From JAEUMD01 sp050246945 (lineage in GTDB: Bacteria; Pseudomonadota; Alphaproteobacteria; Rhizobiales; Hyphomicrobiaceae), in NCBI GenBank assembly GCA_050246945.1, contig JBFWVC010000019.1, forward strand, positions 31,202-95,201: 64,000 nucleotides of DNA, given 5' to 3'. Positions 8,213 through 16,219 of this stretch are shown piece after piece. Within the stretch, counting starts at the first letter, position 1; the number at the start of each line of letters is the position of its first letter. A program made the translations under genes and the position numbers. The notes under the pieces were generated by a model, which saw only the letters and a list, made by a program, of their open reading frames with translations, ran no database searches and was not told the DNA's origin.

Positions 8213-8395
8213 TGTCGTATTATGTCCACCGAGTCTGTCGCATTATGTCCCTCTGAACAGTGTTCTGTCGTGTTTTTGTCCAGCGTGTTTTTTCTGACAT
8301 AGATCAGACATTGCGTATGCACTGTTAACTTCTGTCGTGTTTTTGTCCCCGATTCATGTCGTGTTTTTGGCCGGGGTTTCTGTCGCATTATGTCC
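8213..8395 (+). repeat. Six copies of a TGTCG(C/T)RTTWTKTCC motif: transposon-end-like array
   Basis: Copies lie at 8213-8227, 8236-8250, 8266-8281, 8333-8348, 8357-8372 and 8381-8395. All are in the same orientation. Two forms exist: a 15-base form TGTCGCATTATGTCC and a 16-base form TGTCGTGTTTTTGTCC. A longer unit CTCTGAACAGTGTT precedes two of them (8196 and 8251). Multiple short repeats with TGTCG starts resemble the transposase-binding sites at one end of TniA/TnsB-type transposons. No such transposase is present, so this is probably a relic end. That identity is inference. Confidence 0.6.
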
Positions 8396-8594
8396 ACGTC
8401 GTTTTGCCCGCAAGATTTCGAACATCGGTGGCCTTCTAGAGGCTGTCAGAGGGCTTCCGGCAGCACTCGGGGGCAAATGGATTTCGTCGCGCATAGGGGG
8501 CCTGATAGAGCGAAGCTGCAGGGCTTCATATGATTGTCGTGGAACGTCCTAATTGTCCTCTTCCGACCAGTCCATGGTCCGCTAATCTGCCGCC

Positions 8595-11500
8595 ATGACA
8601 GCGACGGAAGACGCCTCATCCATCGAATCCTTCATCGCGCGCTGGGCTGCATCCAGCGGGGCGGAGCGCGCCAATTTCCATGGCTTCGTCTACGACCTGT
8701 GCGACCTGATCGGCGTCGCCCGTCCTGATCCGGCCAACCAGAGTTCGAACCTCGACAATTACCGTTTCGAGTGCCCGGTCAAGTTCAAGGAGGTCGATGG
8801 CAGGGAATCCCCCGGCAGCATTGATCTCTACAAGCGCGGCGCGTTCGTCATGGAGGCGAAGCAGAGCCGCGAGAAGGGCAGGCCCAAGGAGCTGAAGATG
8901 GCCGGCCAGCCCGACCTCTTCGCGCCCGATTACAATCCGCGCGGCCAGCGCGGCGCAAATCGCGCCTGGGACCAGTTGATGATCAACGCCCGCCATCAGG
9001 CCCAGGACTACGCCCGCGCGCTGCCTGTGGCCCACGGCTGGCCGCCGTTCGTCATCGTCTGCGACGTGGGTCATTGCATCGAGGTCTATGCCGACTTCTC
9101 CGGCCAGGGGAAGAACTACGCCCAGTTCCCCGACCGGCAGAGCTTCCGCATCTTCCTCTCAGACCTGCAGGACGAGGAGGTGCGCAAGCGTCTGAAGCTG
9201 ATCTGGGAGAACCCGGCGGCACTCGATCCGGCGCGTCAGTCGGCGGAAGTCACGCGGGATATTTCCAAGCGCCTTGCCGAGGTCTCGAAAAGGCTGGAAG
9301 CGCGCGGCCATAATGCCGAGGATGTCGCGCTGTTCCTCATGCGCTGCCTCTTCACGATGTTCGCCGAGGACGTGAAGTTGCTGCCCGAGAACAGCTTCAC
9401 CGAGCTGCTCGAGCGCTGCAAGTCCGAGCCGAAGAAGTTCCCGCACATGGTCGAACAGCTCTGGACGGCGATGGACAAGGGCGATTTCGCGTTTGCCATC
9501 GAGCAGACGGTGCGGCGCTTCAACGGCAAGCTCTTTAAGTCGGCAAAGGCGCTGGAGCTGGAACGCGAGGACATCGGCGAGTTGCACGCGGCGGCCAAGC
9601 GGGACTGGCGCAAGGTGGAGCCGGCCATCTTCGGTACGTTGCTGGAGCAGGCGCTCAACCCGAAGGAACGCGCCAAGCTCGGAGCCCACTACACGCCGCG
9701 CGCCTATGTCGAGCGCCTCGTGTTCGTTACGGTCATCGAGCCACTGCGACAGGAATGGTCGCGCGTCCAGGCGACGGCCGAGCGCCTCAAAATCGAAGCC
9801 GATCAGCTCGCCACGGATGCCGAAGACCGCGCAGGGAAGCTCAAGACCAAGGATCAGCGCGAGCTGGACGCGATCCGCGATGCACGCTCGGAGGCCAGGC
9901 GCACGCAGGAGCAGGCCATCGACACCATCCACGACTTCCATAAGAAGCTGTGCGAGACGCGCGTGCTCGATCCGGCCTGTGGCACCGGCAACTTCCTTTA
10001 TGTCGCGATGGAGCTGATGAAGCGGCTCGAAGGCGAGGTGCTGGAGGCCTTGGCGGACATGGGCGGCCAGGAAGCGCTCGCCCTCGACAAGCTGGCGGTC
10101 GATCCGCACCAATTCTTGGGGCTTGAGCTGAACCCGCGCGCCGCTGCGATTGCCGAGCTGGTCATCTGGCTCGGCTACCTGCAATGGCACTTCCGCACCA
10201 AGGGCGGCCAGCCGGCCGAGCCGATCCTGCGTGACTTCAAGAACATCAACTTCGGCAAGCCGGGCGGCTATGACGCGGTGATGACCTGGGATAGCTACCC
10301 GGCACCGCTTATCGAAACGACGGCCGGCCGGCGCGTCGAGACCTATCCGAATGCGCGGCGGCCCGCGTGGCCCGAAGCCGAGTTCATCGTCGGCAATCCG
10401 CCGTTCATCGGTGGAGGGGGAATCCGAGCCAGTCTGGGCGATGCCTACACTGAGGCGTTGTGGGGCGCGCACAACGACATCAACGATAGCGCCGACTTCG
10501 TCATGTACTGGTGGGACCGCGCGGCGAGCGAGCTGACGCGGGGCAAGTCGCCACTGCAGCGCTTCGGCTTCGTAACGACTAACTCGGTTAGCCAGTCCTT
10601 GAGTGGAGGCCGGGTGATAGGCCGTCACCTCTCGGCCAAGAAGCCGATCTCGATCCTGATGGCCATTCCTGATCACCCGTGGACCAAGGCGACGGACAAG
10701 GCCGCTGCGGTGCGCATCGCGATGACGGTCGCGGTATCCGGCCGTGTCGATGGCGTCCTGCGCGAGGTGACGAGTGAAGCGAAGCTCGATACGGACCAGC
10801 CGGAGATCGAGTTTTCTGTCTGCGAGGGTCACATCAATTCAGATTTGAGCCTCGGCGTTGATGTGACGACTGTAGAGGCGCTTTTGGCCAACAATGGCAT
10901 TGCGCACGACGGTGTGAAGCTTCACGGAAAAGGGTTCATTGTCACGCAGTCCGAAGCAGAGGCTTTGGGTCTTGGTAAGCGCGATGGGCTTGATCAACAC
11001 ATCAGACCTTATCGAAATGGGCGTGATCTTGCCGCGCGGCTTCGCGGTGTTCTGGTGATCGATCTCTTCGGGCTCGAAGCTGAAAGGGTCCGCAGACAGT
11101 TTCCCGAAGTCTATCAACATTTGCTCATGAACGTGAAGCCCGAGCGGGATCGCAACAATCGGGCGACCTATCGAGATAATTGGTGGCTCTTTGGAGAGCC
11201 CCGCAAAGAACTTCGACCTGCTCTGGCCAACCTGGAACGGTACGTCGCCACCGTAGACACAGCACGTCATCGGGTGTTTCAGTTCTTGGATTCATCCCTC
11301 ATCTGCGACGATAAAGTTGTAATTATTGCCTCATCGGATGCTTTCGGTCTTGGCATTCTTTCCTCAAGCCTTCATGTCAGCTGGTCGTTGCGAGCTGGTG
11401 GCTGGCTCGGCGTCGGCAACGATAGCGTCTACGTCAAGACGCGCTGCTTCGATCCGTTCCCCTTCCCCGAATGCAGCGAAGACCTGAAGAACCGAATCCG

Positions 11501-12194
11501 CGAAGTCGCCGAGGAGCTGGACGCGCACCGCAAAGCGCGCCAGACCGAACATCCGCGCCTGACACTCACGCAGATGTACAACGTGCTCGAAAAGCTGAAG
11601 GCCGGCGAAGCGCTCGAAGGCGATGACGAGCGCATCAAGACCGAGGGCCTCGTCCTCATTCTCAAGGAACTGCACGACAAGCTTGATGCGCTCGTTTTCG
11701 AGGCCTACGGCTGGCCAGCGACACTCACCGACGAGGAAATCCTGGAGCGCCTCGTTGCCCTCAACAAGAAGCGCTCTCTGGAAGAGAAGGTTGGCAACAT
11801 CAAGTGGCTGCGCCCCGACTATCAGATTCCGCGCTTCGGCTCGGATGCGGAGCGCGCCCGTCTCGAAGACGAACGCCGCGCCGCCCGTGCCAGCGACAAG
11901 CTGCGCCCGCGTCAGGGTGCTTTAGGGCTGGAAGACGATCTGCAGGAGATGATGCCGGCCGATTCATCTAAGCCCAAGTTCCCCACTGGCAAGGAGCTGG
12001 AGGAAACGGCGGCCGTGATGGGCGTCCTCGCCACGGCTTCAGGACCAATGAGCATCGCCGACATCGCCCGCACCTTCTCGCAAGGCAAGGCGGTGGAGAA
12101 GCGTGTCGCCCTCACCATCCTCGCCCTACTGCGCCTCGGCCACCTCGCATCCACCGACAACGGCGAGACTTTCACGCTAAGGCGAGTGGCTTGA
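8595..12194 (+). CDS. Single-chain restriction-modification enzyme, MmeI-like (type IIL/IIG)
   Basis: A 1199-residue protein likely to combine DNA cleavage and adenine methylation in one chain. The N-terminal nuclease motif is D77...E87-A-K89 (PD-(D/E)xK type). A helical spacer follows. Methyltransferase motif I is LDPACGTGNF (from about residue 458) and the catalytic motif IV is NPPF at 601-604. The region at about 750-1000 should be the target-recognition domain. The C-terminal 75 residues look like a winged-helix module. ATG 8595 follows a short AT-neutral leader. There is no separate specificity or helicase subunit beside it, which argues against BREX or DISARM. Codon use is like that of the host, unlike the AT-rich genes nearby. 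Likely an anti-phage defence gene. Confidence 0.85.
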   Translation: MTATEDASSIESFIARWAASSGAERANFHGFVYDLCDLIGVARPDPANQSSNLDNYRFECPVKFKEVDGRESPGSIDLYKRGAFVMEAKQSREKGRPKELKMAGQPDLFAPDYNPRGQRGANRAWDQLMINARHQAQDYARALPVAHGWPPFVIVCDVGHCIEVYADFSGQGKNYAQFPDRQSFRIFLSDLQDEEVRKRLKLIWENPAALDPARQSAEVTRDISKRLAEVSKRLEARGHNAEDVALFLMRCLFTMFAEDVKLLPENSFTELLERCKSEPKKFPHMVEQLWTAMDKGDFAFAIEQTVRRFNGKLFKSAKALELEREDIGELHAAAKRDWRKVEPAIFGTLLEQALNPKERAKLGAHYTPRAYVERLVFVTVIEPLRQEWSRVQATAERLKIEADQLATDAEDRAGKLKTKDQRELDAIRDARSEARRTQEQAIDTIHDFHKKLCETRVLDPACGTGNFLYVAMELMKRLEGEVLEALADMGGQEALALDKLAVDPHQFLGLELNPRAAAIAELVIWLGYLQWHFRTKGGQPAEPILRDFKNINFGKPGGYDAVMTWDSYPAPLIETTAGRRVETYPNARRPAWPEAEFIVGNPPFIGGGGIRASLGDAYTEALWGAHNDINDSADFVMYWWDRAASELTRGKSPLQRFGFVTTNSVSQSLSGGRVIGRHLSAKKPISILMAIPDHPWTKATDKAAAVRIAMTVAVSGRVDGVLREVTSEAKLDTDQPEIEFSVCEGHINSDLSLGVDVTTVEALLANNGIAHDGVKLHGKGFIVTQSEAEALGLGKRDGLDQHIRPYRNGRDLAARLRGVLVIDLFGLEAERVRRQFPEVYQHLLMNVKPERDRNNRATYRDNWWLFGEPRKELRPALANLERYVATVDTARHRVFQFLDSSLICDDKVVIIASSDAFGLGILSSSLHVSWSLRAGGWLGVGNDSVYVKTRCFDPFPFPECSEDLKNRIREVAEELDAHRKARQTEHPRLTLTQMYNVLEKLKAGEALEGDDERIKTEGLVLILKELHDKLDALVFEAYGWPATLTDEEILERLVALNKKRSLEEKVGNIKWLRPDYQIPRFGSDAERARLEDERRAARASDKLRPRQGALGLEDDLQEMMPADSSKPKFPTGKELEETAAVMGVLATASGPMSIADIARTFSQGKAVEKRVALTILALLRLGHLASTDNGETFTLRRVA

Positions 12195-12252
12195 TGTCAA
12201 TTTATTGAATCGCCCTCTCGGTGGGACCATGCATTGCTAGTCAAGGATCAAA

Positions 12253-12717
12253 ATGAAAAGTATAACGCCACAGTCCAAATTAAAAGAAGAGATTACAAAG
12301 CTGTCGAATGCGAATGATTGGGGTCAGGTCAAAAAAGAATGGTTCTTCGATCACGCGTACATTTCGGAACGTCCACGTGAATGCCCTTGTGGAAAAGAGA
12401 ATATTTGGGAAATATGCGTGATTCGAAATGTTAAGAACAATAACATTGCTGAGGTTGGCAATGTTTGCGTTAGAAAATTTATGGAAATCGACGCAAGGAA
12501 ATTCATTAATTCTATTAAGCGCGTAGCCCAACATGGCGACAGGGCGCTTGGTTGGGATGTGATAAAGCATGCATATGAAATGAAATGGATAGACGAATGG
12601 CAGTTCGAATTCTATCGAGATACGCACCGAAAACCGCGCACAAGCATGTCCGAAAATCAGATTGGAAAACGCATGGAAATAAATAGGAAAATACTCAAAA
12701 AGCTACAGTGCAAGTGA
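12253..12717 (+). CDS. Small Cys-containing island protein of unknown function
   Basis: A 154-residue, AT-rich gene 58 bases after the restriction-modification gene, on the same strand, with an AAGGA site before ATG 12253. The central part reads RECPCGKENIWEICVIRN, followed by VGNVCVRKFM, so three or four Cys residues (CPCG...C...C) could form a small metal site. I recall proteins with the same C-x-CG / EIC / VGNxCV pattern in phages and islands, but no function. The basic C-terminus could bind nucleic acid. It may be an accessory or regulator of the neighbouring enzyme, or simply independent cargo. Confidence 0.65.
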   Translation: MKSITPQSKLKEEITKLSNANDWGQVKKEWFFDHAYISERPRECPCGKENIWEICVIRNVKNNNIAEVGNVCVRKFMEIDARKFINSIKRVAQHGDRALGWDVIKHAYEMKWIDEWQFEFYRDTHRKPRTSMSENQIGKRMEINRKILKKLQCK

Positions 12718-13019
12718 CCGGTTCCGTGCATAAAAATGATTCATTTTCGCAGATCAACTGCCCATCCGATTCGTGTGAATTCGTTCCCTCACGCAGTGTC
12801 GGAGTTTTTAAGGCGGCAATTAAAATTTCAATATCAGAAAATGGTTGTCAGAGGCGGACCGGGCTGGTCAATTTTCTAGGGGGTGTACCACCTACCGGTT
12901 TGGGTGTCCCATCAGGGAGTCTCACGACCGGCACTCAGTATGTCGAAATTGGATTGCCGGTTGCTAGTGTATCTGCCCTTGGGTTGTTCTCGGTTTGTAG
13001 AGCCCGCAATCTGTTGAAG
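12718..13019. other. Intergenic stretch between convergent genes in the island
   Basis: About 300 bases between the CxC protein gene and the resolvase stop. One frame stays open on the plus strand, but its translation is low in information and runs into the resolvase on the other strand. I see no clear terminator. Confidence 0.4.
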
Positions 13020-13568
13020 TTAGCTTGTTAGACTCAGGCATCGATAGACACTGGCGCGACCAATCTTCATTTCTTTTGCGATTGCCGATGCGCCCATCCC
13101 TGCTGCCTTCAGCGCACGAACGCGAGATGCGTCAATTGATGCCGGGCGGCCCTTATAAACCCCTTCTGCCTTGGCCTTTGCGATCCCTTCGAGCTGTCGC
13201 TCGCGACGTAAGTTGGTCTCAAATTCGGCGAACACGCCGAGCATGTCGAGAAATGCCTTGCCGGCTGCGGTGCTGGTGTCAATGGGCTGTTCGGTCGCTT
13301 TCAGGTGAACGCCCTTGACCCTGAGATCAGCCACAAGATTCTGGAGGTCGCGGAGCGAGCGCGCCAGTCGGTCTATACGCGTGATGACCAGTGTATCACC
13401 GGGCCTGAGGAACGCGAGCAGCGTTTTCAATTCGGTGCGACCTGTAAGCGACGTGCCGGAGACCTTCTCTGACCGGATGACGCTGCAACTCGCTCGCCGG
13501 AGCGCTTCTTCCTGAATCGAGAGGTCTTGGTCGGTCGTTGATACGCGGGCATAACCGTAGGTTGCCAT
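13020..13568 (-). CDS. Serine recombinase, transposon resolvase/invertase family
   Basis: A 182-residue small serine recombinase. The N-terminal catalytic domain has the nucleophile Ser10 in GYARVST and the motif ITRIDRLARSLRDL, with its conserved arginines. A C-terminal helix-turn-helix is seen in ASAIAKEMKIGRASVYRCL. Such enzymes resolve cointegrates or invert DNA at a res site; a candidate site is present at 13599-13676, directly upstream of the start at 13568. No transposase gene accompanies it, so it is probably left over from a transposon inserted in the island, possibly the one whose end remains at 8213-8395. Confidence 0.9.
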   Translation of the reverse strand: MATYGYARVSTTDQDLSIQEEALRRASCSVIRSEKVSGTSLTGRTELKTLLAFLRPGDTLVITRIDRLARSLRDLQNLVADLRVKGVHLKATEQPIDTSTAAGKAFLDMLGVFAEFETNLRRERQLEGIAKAKAEGVYKGRPASIDASRVRALKAAGMGASAIAKEMKIGRASVYRCLSLTS

Positions 13569-13598
13569 AGTCTTGTGCCGTTGCTGTCTCGTGTGGGT

Positions 13599-13676
13599 CT
13601 AGACAGAATAGCGAAGCGTTTGGGTTTGTCTCGGAAATCGTGGATTCGATCCTAATAAGACATAAATTCTGTCTAG
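13599..13676. promoter_or_regulatory. Res-like dyad upstream of the resolvase gene
   Basis: CTAGACAGAAT at 13599-13609 and its perfect inverse ATTCTGTCTAG at 13666-13676 flank about 56 bases that also contain TTTGTCTCG and AAGACATAA half-site-like words. The position just upstream of the resolvase start fits a res site that also controls the gene, as in Tn3-type elements. Confidence 0.45.
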
Positions 13677-13678
13677 TT

Positions 13679-14764
13679 TCAGCGTCTCGGGCGGGTATAC
13701 CTTTTAAGTCGTAATCGCTTAAGCGGCGTGCGAACTGAGCTTGGCTTCTTTACCTCGATGGAAAAAATCTCGCGCTCTCTGCCGTTGACCAGACAAGCTT
13801 CGAGATCAGTTAGGCTCTCTTGTGTGCGAGCGGGGAGGCATGAAATGTCAAATGTGTCAGGATCGCTCTGATTGGCGCTAAATATTAGCTTTTCTACGGG
13901 GCGCATAGACCGGGAGTTTGTCAGAAACTGTGTCAGCACTTCGGTTGCGGCTTTGCCAATATTATTTGCTTTGGGGAAGTGCTTTCGAATTAGCATGAAA
14001 ACAATGTCTTCGTATTCCATTTGAAGAAGTTCTTCGCTTAGTAGCGCCTTATGTAGAGGTGGAATTCTAATGATGGCGTCAATACGATCCATGAAATCCA
14101 GAAGCTTGATTGTTTTTGGGTCTTTGCCATTGCTGGCTTCGCACCACTTTTGGAATCGAGTTTCCCACTCGGAGTAGTATTGTTCGTAAGACATAGGTGT
14201 TGGGTCGTTCCAATTATCCAATATATGTTTAGAGTCTTCTTCCTGGCTGAGGGTGCTTCCAGCAAAGAAAAAAATTGAGCGCCCCAAATAATGCTTGTCT
14301 TTACCTATATAAAATGTGCCATCCCACATGGGGGCCAAGAACTTCGGATATAACGCTTGTCCATTTACTTCCGTGTCTATTTCGTCGAAAAACACAACGG
14401 GAAGTTTCCCCCCGAGATTCAGCGATTGAACCCGTTGAAAGATGTTGTAAAGATCGGATATTCCCTCAAGGGAGGCAACATAGATTTCTTCAAAAGAAAC
14501 TTCCAATTCTGAGTTGGTTGTTTCCAGTGATTCGATTAACTGTTTAATCAAGAAACTCTTTCCGCTACCCGGTGGTGCGGCGAGCAAAATATTCAACGGA
14601 CGCCGCACGGAAACTTTACTTATGTAGTTATTTATCTGCTCTCGAATTGCGCGAAGGTGATTGACAAAGCCGACATTGCGCGTGACGTATTTGCCAAATA
14701 CGGGAGTAATAATGTGCCGTTTGGAACTTGTCGCTGAACTTGCAATTTTAATTTCATCGCTCAT
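13679..14764 (-). CDS. AAA+ ATPase of unknown role (island cargo)
   Basis: A 361-residue ATPase with Walker A APPGSGKS (63-70) and Walker B VVFFDEID (123-130), so nucleotide binding and hydrolysis residues are intact. The region after Walker B contains FFFAGSTLSQ, which fits sensor 1. A basic C-terminal tail ends KRLRLKRYTRPRR. I do not recognise a family beyond AAA+; it has no transmembrane, protease or nuclease domain. The gene is AT-rich and in the same direction as the small gene at 14915-15121, with 150 bases between. Position in a restriction-bearing island suggests defence or mobility, but this is inference. It does not look like TniB or IstB. Confidence 0.8.
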   Translation of the reverse strand: MSDEIKIASSATSSKRHIITPVFGKYVTRNVGFVNHLRAIREQINNYISKVSVRRPLNILLAAPPGSGKSFLIKQLIESLETTNSELEVSFEEIYVASLEGISDLYNIFQRVQSLNLGGKLPVVFFDEIDTEVNGQALYPKFLAPMWDGTFYIGKDKHYLGRSIFFFAGSTLSQEEDSKHILDNWNDPTPMSYEQYYSEWETRFQKWCEASNGKDPKTIKLLDFMDRIDAIIRIPPLHKALLSEELLQMEYEDIVFMLIRKHFPKANNIGKAATEVLTQFLTNSRSMRPVEKLIFSANQSDPDTFDISCLPARTQESLTDLEACLVNGREREIFSIEVKKPSSVRTPLKRLRLKRYTRPRR

Positions 14765-14914
14765 GGCAAAGTCTCACCGTTGCCGAAAGTGCATCTCGGC
14801 GATAATGAATCTACGTCTCGTTGCTGTCAGTGCTGCGTCAGGTTTCCGCCTGGGCGGATTGGCGCACCTTCCGAGGCGCGCAGAAAGCTGGGCTATCGAA
14901 AGGTGCGCTCAACG

Positions 14915-15121
14915 TCATCCAGTGACGACTATCTTTAAATCCTCATTCTTGTTCTGATCGCGAACAAGAACTGTTCGGTTCTTACTGGTAGGAACCACGG
15001 TACGGGCTAGGGCAACCGCGCTGCGGACCGCAGCTGCACTGCTCTTGGTGCCGAAGAACTGCTTAAGCTCTTCTATGGCTAGCTCGGTATTCTTATCAAG
15101 CTGGAACGTTAGTTGTGCCAT
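14915..15121 (-). CDS. Small ribbon-helix-helix-like protein
   Basis: A 68-residue protein. LTFQLDKNTELAIEELKQ forms a likely beta strand plus helix, followed by a second helix SSAAAVRSAVALARTVV, the layout of a ribbon-helix-helix DNA-binding dimer. The last 20 residues form strands (NRTVLVRD and EDLKIVV). It lies upstream of the AAA+ gene on the same strand and may regulate it, or act as the antitoxin-like partner of an unseen toxin; no toxin gene is visible. ATG at 15121 has an AGAGG site upstream. Confidence 0.65.
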   Translation of the reverse strand: MAQLTFQLDKNTELAIEELKQFFGTKSSAAAVRSAVALARTVVPTSKNRTVLVRDQNKNEDLKIVVTG

Positions 15122-15650
15122 CGGGTGCCTCTCGATTGGACATGGGATGCGAAAAATCGGTTCCGATCAGTTGATTCTAGTAGGGGTCTAGTCCCGGGGG
15201 TAGGAATCTATCACTGGTGATCCGTTTGTCAACCAAATATGGATTGAAATTGTTGACTCGGTGGTTGGATTCTCATCTATCGACGACCATTTGTGTGGCA
15301 GGTTTTGGGCCGCCACGCGGTTGTAGACGCAGTTGTCGCTGGTCTCCATGCCCTACTTCGGCGCTTCCATATCGTCCAAAAATCCATCTAACTAATTGAA
15401 AAACTGTATTAATATCTGGCGACCTGTTGACACTTACGACATGGTTACAAGAATGTTAAAAAAAGTCCAAATTTGGATGATCCATGGATTGACTGTGGGT
15501 GGTTGGTGAGGTACATTTTTCACACATAAGGACTCAAAAGAGCCAGTGCAAGTTAGCGCAAAAGAGCTGAAAGACAGCCAGCGCAAGTTGCAGCCTATCG
15601 GGGGGAACCATTGTGCGTGACGATGTTGATAGCGCAGCGAGGTATTGGGC
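15122..15650. other. AT-rich intergenic stretch with short direct repeats
   Basis: About 530 bases without a supported gene. Near its right end two short repeats occur twice: CAAAAGAGC at 15535 and 15559, and AGCCAG(T/C)GCAAGTT at 15541-15554 and 15576-15589. They could be protein-binding repeats for the small gene that starts at 15651. Nothing else stands out. Confidence 0.4.
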
Positions 15651-15998
15651 ATGCAAGCCATATCTTTTGGGTTGGAAGCGGGGACACGGGCACTGTTCGC
15701 AGGGCTTGCGGCAGATCAGTGGACAGAGAGCCTAGAGTTGAGGCACTCGAACGGGCGTGTACGCAATTATATTCGTGACTTACTGCAACTGGCTAGGCAC
15801 CTTGATGCTATTTACGAAGTTGTGCTCAGTGAAGGGTTGTTGACAGCGCCCGGTCAGGATGAAGGCCCATTATTCATCGTGGAGTACAGAAGTGTAACGT
15901 TGCTGTGTTATGCGGAAGCAAACACTATCGTCGTATTCTGGATGTCACGCCTTTTCCGACCGACGATAGAAACTGGCACCTGTGCGCCGCTAAACTGA
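15651..15998 (+). CDS. Small protein of unknown function near the right island end
   Basis: A 115-residue predicted cytoplasmic protein starting at ATG 15651; a stop lies in frame shortly upstream, at 15630. The sequence is a plausible mixed alpha/beta fold with a helical first half (RNYIRDLLQLARHLDAIYEV) and a hydrophobic strand-like second half (VTLLCYAEANTIVVFWMS). No family is recognised. It is the last possible gene before attR. The composition is intermediate, and a real gene is likely but not certain. Confidence 0.45.
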   Translation: MQAISFGLEAGTRALFAGLAADQWTESLELRHSNGRVRNYIRDLLQLARHLDAIYEVVLSEGLLTAPGQDEGPLFIVEYRSVTLLCYAEANTIVVFWMSRLFRPTIETGTCAPLN

Positions 15999-16155
15999 AA
16001 TGGTCGCAGGATTCGCGAAGCGTATGTGCTTCAAACGACTGCATCGTCAGGAATGGTCGAACATCGGTTAGAATTGCTGCAAAGTCTTGCTATCGGTAAA
16101 CCTGCTAAACATCACGCAAAGCATTGAAATTGAAATAAAAATATCTATCGCGTGC

Positions 16156-16176
16156 CGAATCCTCTTCTGGGCACCA
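16156..16176 (+). repeat. attR: duplicated tRNA-Leu 3' end
   Basis: CGAATCC followed by the same bases as the tRNA 3' end. Identical to 6079-6099 apart from one base (A for G at 16159). It marks the right end of the island; 16177 onward is host sequence. Confidence 0.85.
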
Positions 16177-16219
16177 ACATTATGACGTCCTTGCAAAATT
16201 GGCGTTGGGCTGCGGCGGG

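Larger units (their letters stand above)
6079..16176. mobile_element. Integrative genomic island in the tRNA-Leu gene
   Basis: The island is bounded by a direct repeat of the tRNA 3' end (6079-6099 and 16156-16176). A tyrosine integrase is encoded immediately inside the left end in the usual orientation. Cargo: a cluster of transposon-end-like repeats, an MmeI-like restriction-modification enzyme, a CxC protein, a resolvase with a res-like site, an AAA+ ATPase, a small ribbon-helix-helix-like protein and an unknown small protein. Base composition is mosaic: the enzyme gene is GC-rich like the host, while 12240-12720 and 13680-15650 are clearly more AT-rich. There are no conjugation or phage structural genes, so any movement would depend on helpers. 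Confidence 0.85.

Noticed and set aside
8213..8395. CRISPR array
   Set aside because: The repeats are only 15-16 bases, unevenly spaced, with two sequence forms, and there are no cas genes.
8191..8397. A 68-codon minus-strand frame
   Set aside because: Made of the repeated GACATAATGCGACAG-type motif; an artefact of the repeat array.
9159..10832. A 557-codon minus-strand frame inside the restriction-modification gene
   Set aside because: It is antisense to a protein with clear nuclease and methyltransferase motifs, and its own translation has none.
8595..12194. BREX PglX or DISARM methyltransferase
   Set aside because: No helicase, DrmB-like, PglZ or BrxC-like gene accompanies it, and an N-terminal ExK nuclease motif is present, which fits a stand-alone MmeI-like enzyme better.
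12708..13031. A 107-codon plus-strand frame between the CxC gene and the resolvase
   Set aside because: Overlaps both neighbours, no motif, no ribosome-binding site; judged chance.
13679..14764. TniB or IstB transposition ATPase
   Set aside because: The sequence around Walker A and B differs from those families, and no transposase gene is next to it.
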